In this document: positions 26,263 through 34,655 of the stretch, one piece after another
How positions within the stretch are numbered: position 1 is the first letter of the stretch
Layout of the letters: every line of letters begins with the position of its first letter
Origin: Nesterenkonia halophila
GTDB taxonomy: Bacteria; Actinomycetota; Actinomycetes; Actinomycetales; Micrococcaceae
DNA: 64,000 nt
NCBI RefSeq assembly: GCF_009467795.1
Contig: NZ_WIAX01000008.1
Span: forward strand, 142,921 to 206,920
Reading direction: 5' to 3'
Position numbers and translations under genes: made by a program
The notes under the pieces: generated by a model
Told to the model about the DNA's origin: nothing
Database searches by the model: none
What the model saw: the letters and a program-made list of their open reading frames with translations, nothing else

Positions 26263-26918
26263 CCCGGATCCTGATCGTCGAGGACGAGGACCTGATCGCG
26301 TCGTTCGTGGAGAAGGGGCTGCGCGCCGCCGGCTACACGGTGGTCCGCGGCGCCACCGCCCGCGAGGGCTACGAGCTGGCGATGAACAATGCGGTGGACT
26401 TGGCGGTCCTGGACCTGCGGCTGCCCGACGCCGACGGGTTGGATCTGCTCTCCCGCCTGCGCGGGGACGGCTTCCGGGCGCCGGTGGTCATCCTCACAGC
26501 GCGCAGCACGCCGGCCGACACGGTGGTGGGGCTGGAGTCGGGGGCCGACGACTACATGGCGAAGCCGTTCAGCATCGACGAGCTGCTCGCCCGGATCCGG
26601 CTGCGCCTGCGCGGCACCACGGGCGAGGAGCCCAGCACGCTCTCCGCCGGCCGGCTGACGCTGGATCTGCACGCCCGGCGCATCGCCGTCGGCGACGCCG
26701 AGCATGAGCTCTCCTCCCGCGAATTCGCGCTGGCCGAGACCTTCATGCGGCATCCGGGGCAGGTGCTCTCCCGCCAGCAGCTCCTGGAGCTGGTCTGGGG
26801 ATACACCTTCGACCCCGGGTCCAATCTGGTCGACGTCTACGTCCGCTACCTCCGCGGCAAAGTCGGCGCCGCGGCGATCACCACGGTGCGCGGCGTGGGC
26901 TACCGGCTGGAGGCCTGA
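26259..26918 (+). CDS. OmpR-family response regulator
   Basis: A 219-residue response regulator. Receiver with E8/D9-type acidic pocket (VEDED), phospho-acceptor D52 in LAVLDLRLPD, T in ILTARS and K in DDYMAKPF; the C-terminal winged helix (about 125-217) contains SSREFALAETFMRHPGQVLSR and VDVYVRYLRGKVG. It overlaps the kinase gene by 4 nt. As an OmpR/PhoB-type dimer it would bind direct repeats about one helical turn apart. Such repeats of a TTCTCAT element occur at three places in this window, so it is the prime candidate reader (inference). Confidence 0.9.
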   Translation: MTRILIVEDEDLIASFVEKGLRAAGYTVVRGATAREGYELAMNNAVDLAVLDLRLPDADGLDLLSRLRGDGFRAPVVILTARSTPADTVVGLESGADDYMAKPFSIDELLARIRLRLRGTTGEEPSTLSAGRLTLDLHARRIAVGDAEHELSSREFALAETFMRHPGQVLSRQQLLELVWGYTFDPGSNLVDVYVRYLRGKVGAAAITTVRGVGYRLEA

Positions 26919-26953
26919 GGGGCGGCGCAGTCGGCGGCCGCGAGGGGTCCGGC

Positions 26954-27406
26954 TCAGTCATCGTCCTCGTCGTCCTCATCGTCATCGTCGTCCCAGTCGT
27001 CATCGTCCCCGTCGTCGTCCACCGTCGTCGGCGGCGCGGGGTCCACTGTGCTGGGCGTGGTCCAGGACCCGTCGCTGCTGCTTCCGCCGGAGCCACCGCC
27101 GTCCTTTCCGCCGGTCGTCCCGTCGTCGTCCGGGGAGGGCGTCGGCGAGGCCGCGGGGGAGGGCGTCGCCGTCTCGGTCGGCGACGGGGAGGACGCGTCG
27201 GAGGAGGGCTCGGCGGATGACGCGGCGGAGGACGTGGCGGAGGACGCCGACGGCGTGCTCGGCCGGGCGGTCTCGGCGCCGACCTCCACGGCCGGGCCCA
27301 GATCGCGGCCGCCGTCGTCGCCGGCGAGAGCGGCGAACGCCGCGGCACCGCCGACGGCGATGATGCTCAGCGCGCCGGCGACGGTCCAGGTGCTCTGTCG
27401 ACCCAT
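26954..27406 (-). CDS. membrane-anchored protein with Asp-rich tail
   Basis: A 150-residue protein of unknown function. It has a short basic start, one hydrophobic segment (about 6-28, anchor or uncleaved signal), then an extracytoplasmic region made almost only of Ser, Thr, Pro, Ala and Gly. It closes with a ~20-residue tail that is nearly all Asp/Glu with one Trp. Such tails bind divalent cations (Ca, Mg) weakly or repel from the acidic wall. GGAAGGA precedes ATG 27406. It is convergent with the OmpR-type regulator, and its upstream region carries three periodic regulator-like boxes, so it may be an accessory or output of that system. Confidence 0.7.
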   Translation of the reverse strand: MGRQSTWTVAGALSIIAVGGAAAFAALAGDDGGRDLGPAVEVGAETARPSTPSASSATSSAASSAEPSSDASSPSPTETATPSPAASPTPSPDDDGTTGGKDGGGSGGSSSDGSWTTPSTVDPAPPTTVDDDGDDDDWDDDDDEDDEDDD

Positions 27407-27512
27407 GGGGGCTGGTCCTTCCTCTCCGCCGAGGACGGGGGTCCTCGGCCATTCTCCCCGACGGTCGGCGACGATCCGTCGGGATGATGTGCCTCCATCC
27501 TCTCCGGTGCGC

Positions 27513-27541
27513 ATGAACACTCGATGAGGCGACGATGAGAG
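27513..27541 (-). promoter_or_regulatory. triple 11-bp-spaced regulator box upstream of the Asp-rich protein gene
   Basis: On plus: ATGAACA (27513), ATGAGGC (27524), ATGAGAG (27535), each 11 bp from the next. Read toward the minus-strand gene this is CTCTCAT-N4-GCCTCAT-N4-TGTTCAT. Direct heptamers one helical turn apart are the classic binding layout of OmpR/PhoB-family regulators. The same motif in the same spacing occurs upstream of the glycosyltransferase operon. Confidence 0.55.
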
Positions 27542-27546
27542 AGCTC

Positions 27547-28716
27547 TCACTCCCGCCGGACGCCGTCGAGGAGCACCGAGTCGACGGAGCTGTCGACAGA
27601 ACCGGAGACGGCGGCGCGCAGTGCGGCCGCGACCTCGGTGTGCCGGGGGCGCACGGCGTAGACGCAGCCCAGTCGCAGCAGCGCGGCCAGCTCGTAGGTC
27701 GCCAGCGCCTCCTCCGGCACGCCGCGCCGCGCGGCGGCGTCGGTCACCGTCGCCGCGACGGTGCGGCTCTGCGCGGGGGCCCAGATCCCCTGGCGCCGAC
27801 GCAGCGTCGCGTGGGCGCGCAGGTTGCCCAGATCCAGGGCCGGGTCGGCGAGACAGGCGGTGTCGGCGTCCAGCAGCCCGGGCGCGGGGCCGCCGTCCTC
27901 GCCCTCGTCACCGTCGTCCTCGTCCCGCTCGCCGTCAGCGACGGCGACCAGCAGCTGCTTGTCGTGCAGGTCCCGATGGGCGGGGGCGAGCGGGCGGTCC
28001 GGCAGCCGCCGCAGCCGTCCGGCGAGCAGCTCGGCGGCCGCGCGGGTGCGTTCGACGTCGGCGATCCAGCAGGCGACGCGATCGACCCAGCCGGTCAGCA
28101 CCGCGGCCTCGGCGGCGGCGTCGTGGACGGGCGCCGCCGGATCGGCGGGAGCCGAGGAGGCCGTGATCCAGGCGGAGCAGACCGTCTCCCAGGCCCGCCG
28201 CCAGCGCCGCGGCGAGAACGGCGTCGGATCGTGCAGGCCGATGCCCGGCAGCGCGGCGAAGGTCACCGTCGAGGCGTCGTGGTCCAGCACGGCAGGGGTG
28301 CGGAACGGCCCGTCGAAGGCCGCCGCCCGCTCGATCCCGCGGAGGATGCCCGCGGCGCGGCCCCGCCTGACGACCTTGACGAATCGATCGTCGAGGCGGA
28401 CCACCGCCCGGCGTCCCGGCCGGTGGGAGACGACCTCGCCGAGGTCGGCCGGCCGGGCCAGGGCCGCGAGCTTCGGGTCGCGGCCGGGGGGCAGCAGCTC
28501 GAGGCCGTCGGCGCCGAGGAAGCCGGCCCGCCGGGCGCCGCCGTCGTCGAGCTCGACGGCCAGGCGCGCGCCGTCGGCGGCGGGCCAGGCCCGGGTGACG
28601 GCCAGGCGCCGGCCCTCGACGAGGAGCGCGGCCGGCGGGAGGTCCGGCACGGCCTGCAATGCTGTGCTCGGCGGCGCCGCAGCAGGGGGAGTCGCAGCTG
28701 GGGGAATCATCGTCAT
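27547..28716 (-). CDS. phosphotransferase-fold (APH-like) protein, second copy
   Basis: A 389-residue protein of the aminoglycoside phosphotransferase/kinase-like fold. HRDLHDKQLLV (H247, D249) is the Brenner-type catalytic loop, and GLLDADTACLADPALDLGN supplies the metal-binding Asp. The residue that is normally Asn in HxDxxxxN is Gln (Q254), as in its neighbour. The N-terminal 180 residues form the N-lobe with its own beta-rich part. The substrate is unknown: a small molecule or sugar, or a pseudo-kinase. ATG 28716 overlaps the upstream gene's stop (ATGA); ATG 28710 is an alternative with better ribosome-binding-site spacing. Last gene of the six-gene run. Confidence 0.7.
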   Translation of the reverse strand: MTMIPPAATPPAAAPPSTALQAVPDLPPAALLVEGRRLAVTRAWPAADGARLAVELDDGGARRAGFLGADGLELLPPGRDPKLAALARPADLGEVVSHRPGRRAVVRLDDRFVKVVRRGRAAGILRGIERAAAFDGPFRTPAVLDHDASTVTFAALPGIGLHDPTPFSPRRWRRAWETVCSAWITASSAPADPAAPVHDAAAEAAVLTGWVDRVACWIADVERTRAAAELLAGRLRRLPDRPLAPAHRDLHDKQLLVAVADGERDEDDGDEGEDGGPAPGLLDADTACLADPALDLGNLRAHATLRRRQGIWAPAQSRTVAATVTDAAARRGVPEEALATYELAALLRLGCVYAVRPRHTEVAAALRAAVSGSVDSSVDSVLLDGVRRE

Positions 28717-30029
28717 CCTCTCCGGGTCCGGGGCGGTCGCCCCCTGTCGAGACGTCCTGGGGCGGTCGCGGCGGAGTCCTCCTCCGCGCGGTCGGCCGCT
28801 CGTCGGGCATGGTCCAGCGTCCGGCGCATCGCCTGCGGCCAGTCGCGGTCGCGGCGGCGGAACGGCTCCCCGGCGGCCTCCAGGTGGGCGTGGGCCTCCC
28901 AGCCGGCCAGCCGCGCCGGATCCACCGGAGCCTCGGCGGCGTAGCCGTCCAGGAAGGCCTTCGCCAGATGCGGCAGGGTGAGCCGGCGGCAGGCGGCGAG
29001 CCAGGAGCCCGCGTCGCGCATCGGGTCGCCGAGCCCGCAGCGGTCGAGGTCGACGAGCCGGATCTCCGGGGCCGCGGCGCCCGCGGGCTCGCCGATCAGC
29101 AGCTGGTCGGGCGAGAGATCGCCGTGCAGCTCCGCCACGCCGTCGGCCGCGGAGCCGTCGGAGGGCAGCGTGGCCGCCAGGCGCCCGGCGAGGTCCCGCG
29201 CCTCCGCGGCGACCCAGGGGGCCGGCACCGCGAGCGACGCGGCGGCGGCCTGCGGCCCGGGCTCCAGGCGGCGGAGGCCCCGTGCGCCGTCGGCGGGCGC
29301 AGTCCGGAGGGTGCGACGATGCAGCCGTCCGATCGCCGTCCCGGCGGCCGCGGCGGCGGAGACGACGGTGCGGGGGCTCGCCGCCGCGGACGGGGCCAGC
29401 AGGTCGCCTGTTCCCCACAGCGGCGAGGCCACGGCGGTCCCGCGCCGTCCCACGATCTGGTGATCGAGGACGGGCACGCCCGCAGCCCGCCAGCGGCCGG
29501 CGGCCGCGACCAGGTGATCCTGGCTCCGGGCGGCGACCCGGACCACGGTCGCCTGCTCGGCGTCGGTCCCGACGACGCGGCGGCGCGGGTTGTAGCGCAG
29601 GATCTGCGCGACGAGTCCGGGCATCCGCTCGCGGGCGGCGTCGAGTTCGCGGGCGAGCTCCGGGTCGTCGAGGATCTCCCCGCTGAGCAGCCGGAGGCCG
29701 TCGAGCCGTCGGTCCAGGACGGTTCCGCCGCGGCGGGAGGCGCGGCGGTGCGCCGCGGCGACCTTGTCCGCGTCGTCGGTCAGCAGGACCCACGCGTGAC
29801 GGCCGTGGTCGTCCACCACGGAGGCGACCAGCGACCGCCCCGGCTTCAGGCGCAGCCGACGGACCTCCACCGACCGTCCCAGCACCTCGGAGAGGGCCGA
29901 GGCGTCCAGGACCGTCGCCGCGCCCGGCAGCCGGATCGCCGCGGCGGCGACGGCATCGGCCTCGGTGCGCGTCGGCGCGGGCACCCCGGCGGGTCGCGGC
30001 GCGTGCGGCGGCCGGGTCGGGCCGGTCAT
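28713..30029 (-). CDS. phosphotransferase-fold (APH-like) protein, first copy
   Basis: A 438-residue kinase-like protein. The catalytic loop ELHGDLSPDQLLIG (H302, D304, with Gln309 where Asn is usual) and IRLVDLDRCGLGDPMRDAG (metal Asp) are clear; the N-lobe lies in about 30-220. It differs enough from the downstream copy that they look like ancient paralogues, both carrying the Asn-to-Gln change. It overlaps the ABC transporter stop and the next gene start by 4 nt each. Possible roles are phosphorylation of a sugar intermediate, self-protection by modifying the exported product, or a regulatory pseudo-kinase; none is shown by the sequence. Confidence 0.75.
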   Translation of the reverse strand: MTGPTRPPHAPRPAGVPAPTRTEADAVAAAAIRLPGAATVLDASALSEVLGRSVEVRRLRLKPGRSLVASVVDDHGRHAWVLLTDDADKVAAAHRRASRRGGTVLDRRLDGLRLLSGEILDDPELARELDAARERMPGLVAQILRYNPRRRVVGTDAEQATVVRVAARSQDHLVAAAGRWRAAGVPVLDHQIVGRRGTAVASPLWGTGDLLAPSAAASPRTVVSAAAAAGTAIGRLHRRTLRTAPADGARGLRRLEPGPQAAAASLAVPAPWVAAEARDLAGRLAATLPSDGSAADGVAELHGDLSPDQLLIGEPAGAAAPEIRLVDLDRCGLGDPMRDAGSWLAACRRLTLPHLAKAFLDGYAAEAPVDPARLAGWEAHAHLEAAGEPFRRRDRDWPQAMRRTLDHARRAADRAEEDSAATAPGRLDRGRPPRTRRG

Positions 30030-31930
30030 CGGTCGGCTCCGGTCACGGCCGGTCGCGCGACGGGCCCCGTGTCCGGCCGGTCGGCCCCCGCCGGAGACGA
30101 CGCCGAGGCGGTCTCGGCCGCGCGCTGCTGGGAGGCGGCCCAGCAGGAGAGCCGCGAGCCGGGATCGGCCAGCAGCTCCTCCGGCGCGCCGTCCTCGAGG
30201 ATCCGCCCGCCGTCGAGCCAGACCACCCGGTCGAGCCCGGCGATCATGCTCAGGTCGTGGGTGATGGCGATCGTGGTGCGGCCGGCGGTGAGCTCCCGCA
30301 GCGAGGACTCCACCACCTCGCGGGAGGCGGGGTCCAGGCCGGTGGTCGGCTCGTCGAGCAGCACGATCGGCGCATCGCGCACCAGCGCCCGGGCCAGCGC
30401 GATCCGCTGCCGCTGGCCGCCGGAGAGCGTGTCGCCGCGGGCGCCCAGCTCGGTGTCGTAGCCCTCGGGCAGCCGGGAGATGAATTCGTGGGCCCCGGCG
30501 CGGTGCGCGGCGGCGACGACCTCCTCGTCAGCGGCCTCGCGGCGCCCGTGACGGATGTTCTCCCGCACGCTGCCGGTGAACAGCACCGACTCCTGCAGCA
30601 GCACCGCGACGGAGGAGCGCAGCTCGGCGCGGGTCACGTTGCGGGTGGAGATCCCGTCGACCATCACCGACCCGGCGTCGGGGTCGGCCAGGCGCAGCAG
30701 ATAGCCCGCCAGCGTCGACTTGCCCGCGCCGGAGGGGCCCAGCAGGCCCACGCGCTGGCCGGCCGGCACGTGCAGCGACAGCTCCTCGAAGAGCCGGGCG
30801 CCGCGGTGGTCGTCGGCGGTGATCCGCCAGAAGCTCACCTCTCCGGAGGGCCGGCCCAGGGACAGCGGGCGGCGCGGATCGCGGATCTCGACCTCCTCGG
30901 CCAGCAGATCGGCGATGCGCTCGCCGGAGGCCGCCGCCCGGGCGATGCGGCCGGTGTACTTGGCCATGTCGCGCAGCGGCTTCATCGCGATCTTCAGATA
31001 CATCAGGAACAGCACCATGTCGCCGGGAGTCATCGTGCCCACCAGCACCTGCCAGCCGCCGACGCCGAGCACCACGGCTGTGGCCAGACCCACCAGCAGG
31101 TCGGTGGAGCGCTCCAGCCGGGCGGCCAGCCGGCGGGCCCGGATGCCGGCCTTCAGCGCCTCGGCGTTGCCGGCGGCGAAACCGGAGGCGACGGTCTCCT
31201 CGAGCCCGTAGGACTGGACGACCCGGATGGCGCCGAGCGCCTCGGCGGCGTCGCCGACCAGCCGGCCCTCGCCCCGGCGGGTCGAGCGCGAGGCCGAGGA
31301 GATCTTCGGGCTCAGCAGCCGGCTGGCCAGCAGATAGCCGGAGCCGGCGGCGATCAGGATCAGCGCCAGCAGCGGGTTGAGCACGGTGACCACGACGAAC
31401 AGGGCGACCAGCGTCAGCAGGTTGCCGACCAGCGGCAGCCCGGCGGTGACCGCGACCTCCTGCAGGCGGCCCATGTCGCCCACGAGCCGCTGCGAGGTGT
31501 CGCCGACCGAGGCGCGCGAGTGATACCGCAGGGACAGCGCCTGGATGTGCTCGAACACGCGGGTGCGCAGGCGCGTGGTGACTTTCACCCCGGTCTGGGC
31601 GAAGGCGATCGTGGAGGCGTAGTTGCACAGCGCCCGGCCGCCGACGATCAGCGCCAGAGCGCAGGACCAGAAGACCAGGACTCCGACGACTCCGCCGCCG
31701 GCGCCCGGCGCGCCCGTCACGTCGGCGCCCAGGGCGCTGGAGACGGCGTCGACGGCGATCTTCACCGGCCACGGCTCGAGGATGCGGAAGGCCACGTCGC
31801 CGAGCAGGGCGAGCAGTCCCAGCGTCACGGCGAGCTTGTGCTCCCTCAGGTGGGGCAGGATCATGCCCAGCGTCCGTCGCAGGGCACGACGGTGCTGGGT
31901 GCGGCTGCGCCGGGCGTCGCTGCGGCTCAT
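30026..31930 (-). CDS. ABC exporter, fused permease-ATPase
   Basis: A half-size exporter of 634 residues, typical for the MsbA/multidrug/lipid group. Six membrane helices fall in about 25-330, then a nucleotide-binding domain: Walker A GPSGAGKST (397-405), Q-loop LLQESVLFTGSV, signature LSGGQRQR (about 502-509), Walker B IVLLDEPTTGLD (about 520-531) and H-loop ITHDLS. It would act as a homodimer exporting a lipid, glycolipid or drug-like molecule. AGGAGGTG precedes the ATG, which overlaps the upstream glycosyltransferase stop. Between three glycosyltransferases and two kinase-like genes, it is the likely exporter of their product. Confidence 0.88.
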   Translation of the reverse strand: MSRSDARRSRTQHRRALRRTLGMILPHLREHKLAVTLGLLALLGDVAFRILEPWPVKIAVDAVSSALGADVTGAPGAGGGVVGVLVFWSCALALIVGGRALCNYASTIAFAQTGVKVTTRLRTRVFEHIQALSLRYHSRASVGDTSQRLVGDMGRLQEVAVTAGLPLVGNLLTLVALFVVVTVLNPLLALILIAAGSGYLLASRLLSPKISSASRSTRRGEGRLVGDAAEALGAIRVVQSYGLEETVASGFAAGNAEALKAGIRARRLAARLERSTDLLVGLATAVVLGVGGWQVLVGTMTPGDMVLFLMYLKIAMKPLRDMAKYTGRIARAAASGERIADLLAEEVEIRDPRRPLSLGRPSGEVSFWRITADDHRGARLFEELSLHVPAGQRVGLLGPSGAGKSTLAGYLLRLADPDAGSVMVDGISTRNVTRAELRSSVAVLLQESVLFTGSVRENIRHGRREAADEEVVAAAHRAGAHEFISRLPEGYDTELGARGDTLSGGQRQRIALARALVRDAPIVLLDEPTTGLDPASREVVESSLRELTAGRTTIAITHDLSMIAGLDRVVWLDGGRILEDGAPEELLADPGSRLSCWAASQQRAAETASASSPAGADRPDTGPVARPAVTGADR

Positions 31931-33213
31931 CGCGGCGCCACCTCCTGACGAGGCACGGCGTCGCCCCCGACGGCGGCCAGCACGTCCTGCGCGCGGCGCG
32001 CCCAGCTGTGCCGGGCGACGACGGCGCGGCGGCCGGCGGCGGCGAGGTCGTGCCGAAGGTCGGCGTCGGCGACGAGCCGGTCCAGGGCCGCGGCCAGCGC
32101 GTCGACGTCGCCGGCGGGCACCAGCAGTCCGCGGGGCGGTTCCGCGGAGCCGCCGGCGAGCAGCTCGGGCAGCTCGCCGACGTCGGAGGCGACCACGGCG
32201 GCGCCGGCGGCCAGGTACTCGTAGACCTTCAGCGGGGAGAAGTAGTGCTCCTCCGGGGCGGCCGGCGCCGGGTACGGGGCGACGGCGACGTCCAGCGCCG
32301 CGACCGCCCGCGGCATCTGCTCCGGGGCGACCGCGCCGGTGAACTCCACCTGCGCAGCGATCCCCAGCCGGTCGGCGAGCTCGCCCAGCGCCGTGCGCCG
32401 GGGCCCGGTGCCGATGATCTGCAGCCGCGGCCGGGTCCTCTCCTCCGCGGCGGCGACCGCCTGCGTGCGGGCGAAGGCCTCGAGCAGCAGCTCGGTGCCG
32501 TGCCAGGACTTCAGCGTGCCGACGAACCCGATCGTCGGGGCCTCGCCGCTCGCCGGGCTCGTCGGGCGTCGGGCGGGACGGAAACGGTCGACGTCGACCC
32601 CGTTGGGCACGAGGCGGATCGGGGAGCCGGCCGCGGCGTCGCTCCGGGCCTCGGCGCCTGCGGCCTCGCGCATCTCGCCGACCCATCGGGCCACCGGGGC
32701 CGAGACGCAGGTGACCAGGTCGGCGGCGGCCAGCGTCTCGCCGGCGGCCTGCTCGGCGGTCGCGGCGTCGTGCAGCCGGCGGTGGGTGCTCTGCTCCGCG
32801 AGCAGCGGCGCATTGACCTCGACGACGAGGCGGCTCGCCGGGGCGCGGCGGACTGCGCGGGCGCCGGCGCGGGAGAACAGCGAGAAGCGCTCGTAGAGCA
32901 GATCCGGACCGTGCGGGCCGTGGGCCGCGGCCTGTTCGGCCATCCGCTCCGCAGTGCGGACCACCGCCTGTTCGCGTCCGGCGGCGCCCTTGACGCCCTC
33001 GACCGGGAGCACGACGGTCTCCAGGTCCGCCAGATCGGCGGGCACGGCGGCGGTGGAGGGGTCCTGCGCGTCGTCGCCGAGCTTGGTGCAGAAGACGGTG
33101 ACCTCGTGGCCGAGGGCGCGGAAGGACCGGATCATCTCCTGGGCGTGGACGGCGGCGCCCTTGGTGCCGAAGATCCCGATGCCGGGGTCGGCCAGCAGAT
33201 AGGCGATCCTCAT
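31927..33213 (-). CDS. glycosyltransferase family 4
   Basis: A retaining GT-B glycosyltransferase of 428 residues. The N-terminal acceptor half begins MRIAYLLADPGIGIFGTKGAAVHAQEMIRSF (quoted here as the glycine-rich GT4 entry). The C-terminal donor half has IGFVGTLKSWHGTELLLEAF, the EX7E-like region YFSPLKVYEYLAAGAAVVASDVGELPELL, and GLLVPAGDVDALA. It would use a nucleotide sugar to extend a glycan. GGAGGTG lies before ATG 33213, which overlaps the upstream GT stop (ATGA). Third gene of the operon. Donor and acceptor cannot be deduced. Confidence 0.87.
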   Translation of the reverse strand: MRIAYLLADPGIGIFGTKGAAVHAQEMIRSFRALGHEVTVFCTKLGDDAQDPSTAAVPADLADLETVVLPVEGVKGAAGREQAVVRTAERMAEQAAAHGPHGPDLLYERFSLFSRAGARAVRRAPASRLVVEVNAPLLAEQSTHRRLHDAATAEQAAGETLAAADLVTCVSAPVARWVGEMREAAGAEARSDAAAGSPIRLVPNGVDVDRFRPARRPTSPASGEAPTIGFVGTLKSWHGTELLLEAFARTQAVAAAEERTRPRLQIIGTGPRRTALGELADRLGIAAQVEFTGAVAPEQMPRAVAALDVAVAPYPAPAAPEEHYFSPLKVYEYLAAGAAVVASDVGELPELLAGGSAEPPRGLLVPAGDVDALAAALDRLVADADLRHDLAAAGRRAVVARHSWARRAQDVLAAVGGDAVPRQEVAPR

Positions 33214-34655
33214 GCCGGCACCTCCGTTCCGCGTCGGGCGGTGCCGACGAGGGCGGCGGCGGGTGCGGCCGGGGTCGACTCGGTGACGACCGTCGTGTCG
33301 GACGACTCGAGCTCCGCGGCCGGGGCGTCGACGAGGGCGCGCAGCCGCAGCGCCTGGCCGGTCGAGTCGAAGCGCTCCTCGACCAGCCGACGGGCCGATT
33401 CGAGCAGCTCGCGGTGCTCGGCCGCCGGGGCCGCCGTCGCGGCCACGATGGCCTCGACCAGCGCGTCGACGTCGCCGGAGGGCACCAGCCAGCCGGTCCG
33501 ACCGGGGCGGATCACCTCGGCGACGGCGGCCACGTCGGCGGCCACGCAGCGGATCCCCCGGGCCATGGCCTCCAGCAGCACTGTGGGAAGCCCGTCGACG
33601 TTGCCGTCGTGGCCGACGACGAACGGGGCGACGAAGGCGTCGTGGTCGTCGAAGAGCATGCTGATCTCCCGCTGGGTCCGCGGACCCAGCAGTCGGACAT
33701 GCTCGGTCAATCCGGCCGCGGCGATCTGCTCGCGCAGGCCCTCGGCCAGCGGCCCGTCGCCGGCGATGTCGGCCTCCGCCCGGAGCCCGCGGGCGCGCAG
33801 CCGGGCGACCGCCTCGACCAGCAGGCCGAAGCCCTTCTTCTCCACCAGGCGCCCGACGCCGAGCAGCCGGATCGGCCCGTCGTCGGCGTCGCCGGTGTGG
33901 TCGGCGCCGCGGCCTCCGTCGGCCTCGTCGTCCGCGTCCCGGCGGTGCACCCGCGGGCGGAACGGGAAGCGCTCGAGCTCCAGGCCGTTGTGCACCAGAT
34001 GCAGTCGGCGGGTCGCCGCGGGGAAGCGGCGGCGCAGGTCGTCCAGGTTGTGCGCCGAGATGGTCACGGCGTGGTGGGCCTCGGCGAGCTTCGTCTCCAG
34101 CGCCCGCTGGTCGACGTCGTCGTGATGGATGTCCTTGGCGTGGGCGGTGAAGGAGTAGGGCACTCCGGTGATCCGGCTCGCCAGTCGGGCGACGGTGGTC
34201 GCCATCGAGGCGAAGTGCGCGTGGAGGTGGTCGACGTCGTGATCGCGGGCGGCGGCGGCCAGGTCGACCGCCTGCTGGGCGTCGTCGTGGCCGTGGGCGA
34301 GCAGCTCGGGCATCTCGGCGGAGAGGCCGGCGGCGATCTGCGGGTCCTCGGCGGCCGCGGCCAGCCGCTCCCACAGCCGACCGCCCGAGGTCGCCCGCGG
34401 CAGATGCACCACCGGGGCCTCGACGCGGGCCAGCTCAGGATGGAACCGGGCGTCGGCGGTGGGGCGCAGCGAGAAGATCACCACGCGCTCGCCGGCGGCC
34501 TCGCGGGCGAGGATCTCGGAGACCACGAAGGTCTCGGAGAAGCGCGGGTACATCTTCAGCACATAGCCGATGGTCCGCCGGCGCGCGGCGCCGGGCGTCG
34601 AAGGCGCGGGGCTCGTCGGCCCCGTCCCAGTCTCCGTCTCACTCTCAGCGGACAT
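33210..34655 (-). CDS. glycosyltransferase family 4
   Basis: A GT-B enzyme of 481 residues. The acceptor half has IGYVLKMYPRFSETFVVSEI, a motif typical of exopolysaccharide/colanic-acid-type GT4 enzymes, and DHLHAHFASMATTVARLAS. The donor half has LLGVGRLVEKKGFGLLVEAV, FVAPFVVGHDGNVDGLPTVLLEAMARG (EX7E) and GWLVPSGDVDALVEAI. An acidic insert (about 215-240) interrupts the hinge. Overlaps are 11 nt with the upstream gene and 4 nt with the downstream one. The SETFVVSEI signature favours a role in an extracellular or envelope polysaccharide/glycolipid. Confidence 0.87.
   Translation of the reverse strand: MSAESETETGTGPTSPAPSTPGAARRRTIGYVLKMYPRFSETFVVSEILAREAAGERVVIFSLRPTADARFHPELARVEAPVVHLPRATSGGRLWERLAAAAEDPQIAAGLSAEMPELLAHGHDDAQQAVDLAAAARDHDVDHLHAHFASMATTVARLASRITGVPYSFTAHAKDIHHDDVDQRALETKLAEAHHAVTISAHNLDDLRRRFPAATRRLHLVHNGLELERFPFRPRVHRRDADDEADGGRGADHTGDADDGPIRLLGVGRLVEKKGFGLLVEAVARLRARGLRAEADIAGDGPLAEGLREQIAAAGLTEHVRLLGPRTQREISMLFDDHDAFVAPFVVGHDGNVDGLPTVLLEAMARGIRCVAADVAAVAEVIRPGRTGWLVPSGDVDALVEAIVAATAAPAAEHRELLESARRLVEERFDSTGQALRLRALVDAPAAELESSDTTVVTESTPAAPAAALVGTARRGTEVPA

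Noticed and set aside
27547..29793. Single 748-residue minus-strand frame joining the two APH-like genes
   Set aside because: Only the part downstream of 28716 is coding in this frame; upstream, the other frame encodes the first APH-like protein with its catalytic motifs, and the two overlap as ATGA.
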